From NCBI RefSeq assembly GCF_001306035.1, contig NZ_LGCM01000035.1, forward strand, positions 91,785 to 155,784: 64,000 nt of DNA, in the 5' to 3' direction. Below, one piece after another: positions 48,845 through 56,085 of this stretch (positions are counted from its first letter, which is position 1; every line of letters begins with the position of its first letter). Below the pieces are notes generated by a model. The model saw only the letters and a program-made list of their open reading frames with translations. It was not told the DNA's origin and did no database searches. The stretch comes from Levilinea saccharolytica (GTDB lineage Bacteria > Chloroflexota > Anaerolineae > Anaerolineales > Anaerolineaceae). The translations under genes were made by a program, and so were the position numbers.

Positions 48845-51268
48845 ATGGCGAACATGGCAGATAGTACCGAGAAAAAACCATCAGCAGCGGTTTTAGCGGG
48901 CTGCGGCCCCTGGGCGCTGCTGATTTTGGGCGCGGTGTGGGTGGTGACCAACGTCAGCCTGATTTTGGGCGGGACCTGGATTTTGGAACAAGGGGTGCTG
49001 GAAGGGTCCATGCCGCAGATGGATTGGCGCTGGGTCCCGGGGGCAGCCCTGGGCTTTGGGCTGTTTGTGCCGCTGGCGATTGCGGCGGGTTTTGTACGGC
49101 TGCCCATTTTGCGGGGGGTGTTTCGAACCTGGGCTTTGGCCGCGGGTCTGGTGATGGTGCTTTCGGTGGTGCGTTTGTTCGCGGTGACCAACTGGGTGGG
49201 GGCCAGCCTGGTGCAGGCTTTGATCGTATTCCTTTTTGATCTTGGCGTGTTTTTGTGGGGCAGGCGCCGCTTTCGCCGGTTGGAACAGGCGGGGTGGGCC
49301 AGGTTGGATTCCGGCTGGGGCTGGGCGGTCATCAGCGCGGCCCTGGTGGGGCTGGTATGGGCAGCCTACGGTGCGCTCGGTTCACCGGTGGATACCCTGT
49401 TGGGGATCCTCAACGGCTTGCTGTTGGGGGCGGCGGCTGCATTGAGCCTGCATGTGGGCGCGCTGGAGCCGCAAGGTGAGGTGAACTGGCGCAGCTTGTT
49501 GATGGAAGGGCTGTGCGCCTTCTTCACCCTCTTTATCCTGGCAGCCGGCAGCAGTATGGTCAGCTCTGGGACGCTGCTGCTGGCTGTGTTTTGGCCCTGG
49601 CTGGGTTGGGCGCTGGTTACGCTGGCCCGGACGGGCGCGGGCGAAGGGCAGGCGCGGCGGTGGTTTTCACCGGCGCTGCTGGCGGGTTTGGCCGCTGCCT
49701 GGATGCTGATCTTCATTGACGGCGATGAGTTGGGCCTGGTGTTCACCGGTGCGGAAGGAGATCTGGCAGGTTGGGCGGCTCGTACGGCCGGCATTGCGGC
49801 GGCGGCGGCCTTTACGGTGTCTCTGGCCTGGCTGGTGGCTTCGCATTGGGCGGGGGGGCTGCTGCGCCGGGCTGCCGTGGGGGCCGCAGCGGCGGGGTTG
49901 GGCGCGGTGATCCTGGCGGGGGTGTATGTGTGGACGGGGCAACCCGGATTTTACGGAGATCGGCTGTTCGTGATCCTGCGTGATCAGGCCGATTTAAGCG
50001 CGGAGGCAGCTATCCCTGAATGGCAGGCGCGGCGGGCGGCGGTGTATGCCCGGCTGACGGCGCATGCTGAACAAACCCAGCAGCCGCTGCGGCAGGCGTT
50101 GGACGGCTGGGGGGTGCAATACGAACCCTTTTATCTGGTGAACGGGCTGGAGGTGCGGGGTGGGCCGCTGCTGCGGCTGTGGCTGCAAGCACGGCCAGAG
50201 GTGGATCGGGTGTTAGACAGCCCGGTGCTGCGGCCCTTGCCAGAAGCGCAGCCTGAGCAATTGGGCGAAACCAGCAGCGCGCCGGCGGAGGTGCCGTGGA
50301 ATTTGACTCTGATCCACGCGGATGCCGTGTGGGAGCTGGGCTACCGCGGCGCGGGCATTGTGGTGGGACAGTCGGATTCGGGGGTGCAGGTGGACCATCC
50401 TGAACTGGCCGACGGCTACCTGGGGCGAGAAAGCGGCGCAGATTACACCTGGTTTGACCCGTGGTACGGGCGGCCAGCCCCCGCGGATATCGGCGGACAC
50501 GGCACGCACACCCTCGGCACAGTGTTGGGTAATCACGTGGGGGTGGCCCCAGACGCGGAATGGATCGCGTGCTCGAACCTGGCGCGTAATCTGGGCAGCC
50601 CAGCGCTGTACCTGCACTGTATGCAGTTCATGCTGGCGCCCTTCCCCCTGGGTGGGGACGCCTTTCACGCAGGGGATCCGGCGCGGGGAGCGGTGGTGTT
50701 GAATAACTCCTGGGGCTGCCCAACCGTGGAGGGCTGCGACCCAGAGGCATTATTACCGGCGGTGCGGGCGCTGCGCACAGCGGGGATTTTTGTGGTGGTT
50801 TCGGCGGGCAACAACGGTCAACTGGGCTGCGGCAGCGTGAAGGATCCCCCGGCGATCTATGCGGAGGTGTTTTCGGTGGGGGCGCTGAATTCTTCGGGCG
50901 ATTTATCATCGTTCAGCAGTATTGGGCCGGTAACTGTGGACGGCAGCCAGCGAGTGAAGCCCGACATCGCTGCGCCGGGTGTGGAGGTGTTTTCGGCGAC
51001 GCCCGGCAGCACCTATGATACCTTTAGCGGAACTTCGATGGCGGGGCCGCATGTGGCGGGTGTGGTGGCTTTGATGTGGTCGGCCAACCCGGCATTGATC
51101 GGCGAGATTGACCGCACGGAGCAAATTCTGCGGGATACGGCCCAGCCCTATACAGGCGATTGGCCGGCATGTGTGACCGAGCGCGAAAGCCCCAATAACG
51201 CGGTGGGTTACGGCGTGGTGGATGCGCTGGCGGCGGTGAAGGCGGCTTTGGCGGTGAATGCGCCGTGA
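48845..51268 (+). CDS. Polytopic membrane protein with C-terminal subtilisin-like (S8) protease
   Basis: Residues 1 to about 365 of this 807-residue protein contain some 10-12 hydrophobic helices without recognised family. A 90-residue segment follows (about 370-465; LFVILRDQADLS and VYARLTAHAEQ) resembling an I9-type propeptide. The S8 domain (about 490-805) has a complete triad: Asp511 in GQSDSGVQVDHP, His552 in GGHGTHTLG and Ser731 in FSGTSMAGPHVAG. The even-numbered helix set would place the protease outside if the N-terminus is also outside; this is not certain. AAAGGAT precedes the ATG. The usual signal peptide is replaced by a membrane domain. Confidence 0.86.
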   Translation: MANMADSTEKKPSAAVLAGCGPWALLILGAVWVVTNVSLILGGTWILEQGVLEGSMPQMDWRWVPGAALGFGLFVPLAIAAGFVRLPILRGVFRTWALAAGLVMVLSVVRLFAVTNWVGASLVQALIVFLFDLGVFLWGRRRFRRLEQAGWARLDSGWGWAVISAALVGLVWAAYGALGSPVDTLLGILNGLLLGAAAALSLHVGALEPQGEVNWRSLLMEGLCAFFTLFILAAGSSMVSSGTLLLAVFWPWLGWALVTLARTGAGEGQARRWFSPALLAGLAAAWMLIFIDGDELGLVFTGAEGDLAGWAARTAGIAAAAAFTVSLAWLVASHWAGGLLRRAAVGAAAAGLGAVILAGVYVWTGQPGFYGDRLFVILRDQADLSAEAAIPEWQARRAAVYARLTAHAEQTQQPLRQALDGWGVQYEPFYLVNGLEVRGGPLLRLWLQARPEVDRVLDSPVLRPLPEAQPEQLGETSSAPAEVPWNLTLIHADAVWELGYRGAGIVVGQSDSGVQVDHPELADGYLGRESGADYTWFDPWYGRPAPADIGGHGTHTLGTVLGNHVGVAPDAEWIACSNLARNLGSPALYLHCMQFMLAPFPLGGDAFHAGDPARGAVVLNNSWGCPTVEGCDPEALLPAVRALRTAGIFVVVSAGNNGQLGCGSVKDPPAIYAEVFSVGALNSSGDLSSFSSIGPVTVDGSQRVKPDIAAPGVEVFSATPGSTYDTFSGTSMAGPHVAGVVALMWSANPALIGEIDRTEQILRDTAQPYTGDWPACVTERESPNNAVGYGVVDALAAVKAALAVNAP

Positions 51269-51294
51269 GGCCGCGGGCTTGAACTGGCGGTAGG

Positions 51295-51309
51295 AAAGGT
51301 GTAACCTTT
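51295..51309. promoter_or_regulatory. Small palindrome upstream of the sigma factor gene
   Basis: AAAGGT-GTA-ACCTTT, a perfect six-bp dyad. It overlaps the weak -10 position (TAACCT) of a TTGAAC-17 promoter candidate, so it may be an operator. Confidence 0.35.
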
Positions 51310-51359
51310 GGGCAGCAGCGGTGTTTTGATTGTTAGCCTGCTTGGAAAAAAGGTCTGCC

Positions 51360-51911
51360 GTGAGTGAGATCACCGAAGACACAACGTTAAGTGCGGCAGT
51401 ACAGGGCGACTCGCAAGCGTTCAGCGAACTGTATGAACGCTATGTGGGGCGGATCTTTAACTATATCTATTACCGGACGGGCAGCGCGGTGGACGCAGAA
51501 GATTTAACCGCGCGGGTGTTTTACCGTGCCATGGGGCATATTCAGCGCTTTAAGGATATGGGCGTGCCGTTCTCGGCCTGGCTGTACCGGATTGCCCATA
51601 ACCTGGTGGCCAACTGGCACCGCGATAACAGCCGCCGCCGCGAGATGCCTTTGGAAGAGCACACCCAACTGCCGGTGCGCGGGGAACACCCCGAACAGCG
51701 CCTGGTGCGGACGCAGGAGGTCGAAGGGCTGCTGCGCGTGCTGCGCAAACTTTCGCCAGAACGCCAGCAGTTGATCATCCTCAAGTTTGTGGAGCATTTG
51801 CCTAACGCGGAAATTGCGGTGATCATGGGCCGCAGTGAGGGCGCCATCAAGAGCCTGTACCACCGCACGCTGCTTTCACTGCGGGAAGAATTGGAAAAAC
51901 GAGAAGAATAG
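51360..51911 (+). CDS. ECF-type RNA polymerase sigma factor
   Basis: The 183-residue protein has sigma region 2 (about 12-80; FSELYERYVGRIFNYIYYRTG, cut here as two parts, and AEDLTARVFYRAM, FSAWLYRIAHN) and region 4 (about 120-175; LSPERQQLIILKFVE and NAEIAVIMGRSEGAIKSL). GTG 51360 is chosen because AAAAGG lies six bases upstream. The usual adjacent anti-sigma gene is not obvious; the small membrane protein two genes downstream is a candidate. A palindrome upstream may mark autoregulation. Confidence 0.9.
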   Translation: MSEITEDTTLSAAVQGDSQAFSELYERYVGRIFNYIYYRTGSAVDAEDLTARVFYRAMGHIQRFKDMGVPFSAWLYRIAHNLVANWHRDNSRRREMPLEEHTQLPVRGEHPEQRLVRTQEVEGLLRVLRKLSPERQQLIILKFVEHLPNAEIAVIMGRSEGAIKSLYHRTLLSLREELEKREE

Positions 51912-51918
51912 GAAAAAG

Positions 51919-52773
51919 ATGATGCTGCGAATTGTGACCGATGGGGCTGCGGATATGCCGGAAAGCTGGGGGGAGGAATTTGAGATTCACACGCTGCCGC
52001 TGCGCATTCGCTTCGGCGAAGAGACCTACGTGCAGGGGGTGGATGTGGATCAGAGCAATTTCTACCAGTTGGTGGAAGAAAAACGCATGATCCCCGGCAC
52101 GTCTTTGCCTTCGCCGGAACAGGTGATGGAGTTTTACCGCTCGGTGGCTCGAAAGGGCGAAGAAATTCTGTCCATCCACGTGAGCAGCAAGATGTCGGGG
52201 ACGTTTTCGGTGGTGGAGATGGCCGCCAAGGAATTGGCCGGTGAACTGCGGGTGTATCCCTTTGATTCTGCGGCTGGCTCGGCGGTGATGGGCTTGATGT
52301 GCCGGGAGGCGAGGATTTTGGCGCGCACGGGGGCATCTATCCAGAAGATTCTAGACCGGCTGGCGCAGATGCGCACGAGGCTGGCGCTGGCTTTTACCAT
52401 GGACCGACTGGATTTTGCGCGCATGAACGGGCGCGTGAACGCCCTGCAGAGTGTGCTGTCCTCGGCGCTGGGGATCAAACCGATCGTCATTCTAAAAGAT
52501 GGGCTGCTGCAAATGGGCGATAAGGTGCGCACCCGCCAGCGAGCCTTGCGGCATGTGATTCAAACGGTGAAAGAGCAGGTGGGCCGGCTGCCGGTGACGG
52601 TGGCGGTGGTGCACGCCGCTGATCCGCAGGCCGCGCAGGAATTGATCGCCCAGGTGCGGGCACAGTTAAACGTGCGCGAGCTGATCCAGACGGAACTTTC
52701 CATTCCGGTGGCGGCTAATTTGGGGCCGGGAACGGTGGGGATTGTGGCATTACCCATGCAGGAAAGGGGATAA
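51919..52773 (+). CDS. DegV-family fatty-acid-binding protein
   Basis: The 284-residue protein has the DegV pattern: IVTDGAADMP at the start, LPLRIRFG, GTSLPSPEQVMEFY, HVSSKMSGTFSVVE and FDSAAGSAVMGLM. DegV proteins (FakB) hand a bound fatty acid to a kinase, FakA, for phospholipid synthesis; no fakA is in the window. It starts seven bases after the sigma gene stop, with AGGA before a tandem ATG pair, and is likely cotranscribed. Confidence 0.92.
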   Translation: MMLRIVTDGAADMPESWGEEFEIHTLPLRIRFGEETYVQGVDVDQSNFYQLVEEKRMIPGTSLPSPEQVMEFYRSVARKGEEILSIHVSSKMSGTFSVVEMAAKELAGELRVYPFDSAAGSAVMGLMCREARILARTGASIQKILDRLAQMRTRLALAFTMDRLDFARMNGRVNALQSVLSSALGIKPIVILKDGLLQMGDKVRTRQRALRHVIQTVKEQVGRLPVTVAVVHAADPQAAQELIAQVRAQLNVRELIQTELSIPVAANLGPGTVGIVALPMQERG

Positions 52774-52776
52774 AGG

Positions 52777-53016
52777 ATGCGCGCAGGTTTGGACGAAGAG
52801 ATGATGCGAAATCTGGAAGAACAATTGATGTTTACCCTCAGCCCGGTGGAGCCGCCGCGGCCTTTTGTGGATCATTTGCGGCGCAGACTGACCCAGGCGC
52901 CGGAGGTGGTTTTGGAACGGCGTACGGGCGAAGGTTCTGGTGTGTTCTTGTGGGTGCTGCTGGGCTTGGGACTGGGGATTGTGACAGTGTGGATGTGGCG
53001 CCGCAGCCGGCGCTAG
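52777..53016 (+). CDS. Small single-pass membrane protein, possible anti-sigma partner
   Basis: A 79-residue protein: charged N-terminal helix (1-25), the segment PPRPFVDHLRRRL (30-42), then one C-terminal membrane helix (about 56-74) ending in Arg residues. I recognise no family. Three bases separate it from degV, and the sigma factor gene opens the same unit, so a membrane-bound regulator of that sigma factor is a reasonable guess, unsupported by a zinc or other anti-sigma motif. Ribosome site GGATAAAGG is weak but present. Confidence 0.62.
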   Translation: MRAGLDEEMMRNLEEQLMFTLSPVEPPRPFVDHLRRRLTQAPEVVLERRTGEGSGVFLWVLLGLGLGIVTVWMWRRSRR

Positions 53017-53037
53017 ACGGGATTCACCTCGCTCCTT

Positions 53038-53083
53038 AACAGCCGCGCAGCCGGGACTAAACCGGCTGATGCGGCTGTTTTAA
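53038..53083 (+). terminator. Terminator after the sigma/degV unit
   Basis: AACAGCCGC (53038-53046) pairs with GCGGCTGTT (53071-53079), with an inner CAGCCGG/CCGGCTG stem, followed by TTAAT. A long composite hairpin. Confidence 0.82.
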
Positions 53084-53098
53084 TCGGGTGGGAGAGGG

Positions 53099-53356
53099 CT
53101 ACAGGTTGAGTTTGGCGGCCAACTGGGTGGTGCTGGGCTCGGTCAGGGTGCTGCCGTCGGGGAAAACGATGGTGGGCACGCTGCGGTAGCCGTTATTGAC
53201 CTCCTTGACGAATCGAGCCGCCTCGGCGTTTTGGTCAATATCAATATAGGTGTAGGGGACCTGGCGCTCATCCAAAAAGGCGCGCGCGCGGCGCGTATCT
53301 CCGCACCAGTTGGTTCCATACAGGATGATTTGGGGGTCGTTTTGAGAATCAGGCAT
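53099..53356 (-). CDS. Monothiol glutaredoxin-like protein
   Basis: The 85-residue protein has a thioredoxin-like fold: IILYGTNWCGDT with a single active-site cysteine (CGDT instead of CxxC), cis-proline SVPTIVF and DGSTLTEPS. Related mycoredoxin/glutaredoxin-like proteins use the pair CxxC; the monothiol form suggests glutathione-type or other low-molecular-thiol chemistry, or a scaffold role. Its start overlaps the stop of the preceding HEPN-like gene by eight bases. Confidence 0.82.
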   Translation of the reverse strand: MPDSQNDPQIILYGTNWCGDTRRARAFLDERQVPYTYIDIDQNAEAARFVKEVNNGYRSVPTIVFPDGSTLTEPSTTQLAAKLNL

Positions 53357-53717
53357 GAGGGTGAGGTTCTCCGGGGGAACAGGGGGTATTTTCGAGCAGG
53401 TGGGCGCATACCAAACGGGCTTCCTGGATCAGATCAATCTCATCGGGCAGGCGGTAATCGGCGTCTACGCGCAGCAGCAGGCGCTGAATGCCCGTCTGGA
53501 TGCGCGCAGGCAGGTCGGCGCGGCTGGAAAGCAGGTGAAGATTGTCCATGACCGAGGGGGCGGCGGGCAGGCCCAGGCAGCTCAGATAGGAGCGGGCGGC
53601 TGCACCCGCGGCGCGGCGGGCGCATACGCGCGCACGCCCCTCATCACCGGCGCTGCGGGCGCTTTGGGCGTGTTGCAGCTCGGCTTCTACCTGGGGGCGG
53701 GCATCCGTGGGGTGCAT
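53349..53717 (-). CDS. Alpha-helical HEPN-like protein of unknown function
   Basis: A 122-residue, Ala/Arg-rich helical protein. The pattern ARVCARRAAGAAARSYL (about 29-45) followed by a second helical pair DLIQEARLVCAHLL (about 94-107) resembles HEPN-domain proteins, which bind nucleotides or cleave RNA, but the R-x4-6-H catalytic motif is not evident. It overlaps the glutaredoxin-like gene, so both form a unit. No Shine-Dalgarno site is present; a TAAAAT lies six bases before the ATG. Confidence 0.6.
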   Translation of the reverse strand: MHPTDARPQVEAELQHAQSARSAGDEGRARVCARRAAGAAARSYLSCLGLPAAPSVMDNLHLLSSRADLPARIQTGIQRLLLRVDADYRLPDEIDLIQEARLVCAHLLENTPCSPGEPHPHA

Positions 53718-53723
53718 GTGTTG

Positions 53724-53729
53724 ATTTTA
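53724..53729 (-). promoter_or_regulatory. -10 element placed for a leaderless HEPN-like transcript
   Basis: Minus-strand TAAAAT preceded by CGGG ends six bases before the ATG at 53717. The -35 region is poor. Confidence 0.45.
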
Positions 53730-53770
53730 CCCGAAATTTGTGCTGAGAGCGGCAAAGCTTGCACACCATC

Positions 53771-53799
53771 TTGCGAAATCACGGCTTGGCTTGTATAAT
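53771..53799 (+). promoter_or_regulatory. Promoter of the marR-ABC exporter operon
   Basis: TTGCGA (53771-53776), 17 bases, TATAAT (53794-53799), 34 bases before the marR start. It is divergent from the HEPN-like gene. Confidence 0.7.
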
Positions 53800-53833
53800 C
53801 GAGCGGGTAAATACTTAGGAGAGCTAACCAATT

Positions 53834-54325
53834 ATGACTCAAGCCGAAATTGCGCACCGCATGGTACGTTTGATCCCCATGCTTTTGCATTTCATGGCGG
53901 GTGAATTGCGCAGCACAGCTGCGGGGCGTACCCCGGCCCATTTTCGTTTGTTGATGCTGCTGCACGAAGGCCCGCACAATTTGAGCGAACTGGCGGAGCG
54001 CCAGTCGGTGAGCCTGGCGACCATGTCCAATTCGGTGGCCACGCTGGTGGAGCGCGGGTGGGTGACGCGCACGCCGGATGAAAATGACCGGCGCATGGTG
54101 CGGTTGGAGATCACCCCGGCGGGGGCTGCGGCTCTGCAAGCGGCGCACCAGGCGGTGGAGGGCCGTATGGCGCAGCTTTTGGCAGATTTTTCTGGCGGGG
54201 AGCTGGAGCGCCTGGATGAAGGCTTGACCCTGCTTCAGCGTTTGGTGGATCAACTTTGCAAAGAAGGATATCCCGGCCACTGCGCGGAGTGCGCGGCGGC
54301 GGATGAAAAGGAAGGCATTGTATGA
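53834..54325 (+). CDS. MarR-family transcriptional regulator
   Basis: The 163-residue protein has the MarR winged helix: LLMLLHEGPHNLSELAERQ, recognition helix VSLATMSNSVATLVERGW and wing TRTPDENDRRMVRLEIT. It starts the operon with two ABC exporter genes (four-base overlap), so it probably represses them and responds to an exported toxic compound. TTAGGAG precedes the ATG. The C-terminal CGxxC-like cysteines (CAEC, near 154-157) could be redox- or metal-responsive. Confidence 0.92.
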   Translation: MTQAEIAHRMVRLIPMLLHFMAGELRSTAAGRTPAHFRLLMLLHEGPHNLSELAERQSVSLATMSNSVATLVERGWVTRTPDENDRRMVRLEITPAGAAALQAAHQAVEGRMAQLLADFSGGELERLDEGLTLLQRLVDQLCKEGYPGHCAECAAADEKEGIV

Positions 54326-56085
54326 AAGGAATTCGCCGGGCTTTACAGTATCTTCGGAAATACTCTTTGTCGGCCCTAGGGGCATTTTTGAGCCTGTTGG
54401 TGGTCAACGCGGCCAATTTGTACACGCCCCAACTGCTGCGGCAGGTGATTGACGACGGCATCACCTCGATGAACATGGGGCGAATCTGGGCTCTAGCGGG
54501 GCTTTTGGTGGCGGTGGCCGCGCTGCGCGGGGTGTTTAACTTCCTGCAGGGCTATCTTTCGGAGGTGACCTCGCAGGGGATTGCCTATGAGCTGCGCAAC
54601 GCGATTTTTGACCGCTTGCAGCGCTTGAGCTTCAGCTACCATGACCAGTCGCAGACTGGCAAGCTGATGACGCGCATGACATCGGATGTGGAACTGGTGC
54701 GTATGTTTGTGGGCAACGGCTTGCTGCAGTTGGTTTCGGCGGTGCTGCTGCTGGTGGGCACGCTGGTTATCTTGTTCTCGATGAACGCACTGCTGACCGG
54801 CATTTTCCTGCTGATGATCCCGCCGATTCTGGTGGTGTTTTTCTTGTTTGTGCGCGGAATCATGCCGCTTTCCAAGTCGGTGCAGCAAAAGCTGGGCGAA
54901 TTGAACGCGGTTTTGCAGGAAAACCTGGCAGGGATCCGCGTGGTGAAGGCGTTTGCCCGCGAGGATTACGAGCAGCAGCGCTTTGGGGTGCGCAACAGCG
55001 AGTATTTGGGTGAGAACCTGAAACTGATCCGCCTGTTTTCCAGCAGCTTCCCGCTGATCTTTTTCATCGCCAATCTGGGCGTGGTGGGGGTGGTTTGGGT
55101 GGGGGGCGGACAGGTGATTCGCGAAATGATGAGCCTGGGTGAATTGGTGGCCTTTGTGGGCTACCAGGGCTTCTTCTTGATGCCGGTATTCATGTTGGGT
55201 TTTATTGGCTCGGCCATGTCGCGCGCCGAAGCCAGCGCCCAACGCCTGTTTGAGGTGATGGACGCGGAATTGGAAGTGAAGAACAAACCTGGGGCGCAGG
55301 CGCTGGCCGCCATTCAGGGCAAGGTAAGCTTTGAAGGCGTCAGTTTCCGCTACGCGGGCAGCGAACAGGACGTGATATCGGATATCAGCTTTGAAGCGCA
55401 GCCCAATCAAACGGTGGCCATTTTGGGGCGCACAGGGTCGGGAAAATCTACCATCATCAATTTGATCCCGCGCTTTTACGACGTGACCCAGGGACGCGTG
55501 TGCATTGATGGGGTGGATGTGCGCGAGGTGACCCTGGAATCCCTACGTTCGCAGATTGGGATTGTCTTGCAGGAGACCACCTTATTCTCGGGAACGCTGC
55601 GCGAGAACATCGCCTATGGGCGGCCGGAAGCCAGCCTGGAAGAGGTGGAAGAAGCGGCGCGGGCGGCCCAGGTGGAAGATTTTGTGCGCGAACTGCCGGA
55701 AGGCTATGACACGCTGATTGGTGAGCGGGGTGTGGGGCTTTCGGGCGGGCAGAAACAGCGTGTAGCCATTGCAAGAGCGCTGCTGGTGAACCCGCGTATT
55801 TTGATTATGGATGACAGCACGTCTTCGGTGGATTCGGAGACGGAATATAAGATTCAGCGGGCGCTGGAACAGCTGCGCCAGGGACGCACCACTTTCGTCA
55901 TCGCCCAGCGTATCAGCACCGTGCGTAATGCGGATTTGATCCTGCTGTTGGATCAGGGGCAGTTGATTGCCCAGGGAACCCATAAGGAATTGATGGATTG
56001 CTGCGAGATTTACGCCGAGTTGTTGGCGACACAATTTGGGGATCAGGCCGAATTGGAAGCGGCGCTGGAGGAGGCGGTACGATGA
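54322..56085 (+). CDS. Heterodimeric ABC exporter, subunit with degenerate nucleotide site
   Basis: The 587-residue protein joins a six-helix type IV exporter membrane domain (about 15-310) to an ATPase domain (335-575). Walker A GRTGSGKST and signature LSGGQKQR are intact, but Walker B reads ILIMDDSTSS (Asp for the catalytic Glu) and the switch reads IAQRIST (Gln for His). Heterodimeric exporters such as TM287/288 and BmrCD show this pattern in one subunit. The next gene supplies the complementary defect, so the pair forms one active and one inactive ATP site. Confidence 0.94.
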   Translation: MKGIRRALQYLRKYSLSALGAFLSLLVVNAANLYTPQLLRQVIDDGITSMNMGRIWALAGLLVAVAALRGVFNFLQGYLSEVTSQGIAYELRNAIFDRLQRLSFSYHDQSQTGKLMTRMTSDVELVRMFVGNGLLQLVSAVLLLVGTLVILFSMNALLTGIFLLMIPPILVVFFLFVRGIMPLSKSVQQKLGELNAVLQENLAGIRVVKAFAREDYEQQRFGVRNSEYLGENLKLIRLFSSSFPLIFFIANLGVVGVVWVGGGQVIREMMSLGELVAFVGYQGFFLMPVFMLGFIGSAMSRAEASAQRLFEVMDAELEVKNKPGAQALAAIQGKVSFEGVSFRYAGSEQDVISDISFEAQPNQTVAILGRTGSGKSTIINLIPRFYDVTQGRVCIDGVDVREVTLESLRSQIGIVLQETTLFSGTLRENIAYGRPEASLEEVEEAARAAQVEDFVRELPEGYDTLIGERGVGLSGGQKQRVAIARALLVNPRILIMDDSTSSVDSETEYKIQRALEQLRQGRTTFVIAQRISTVRNADLILLLDQGQLIAQGTHKELMDCCEIYAELLATQFGDQAELEAALEEAVR

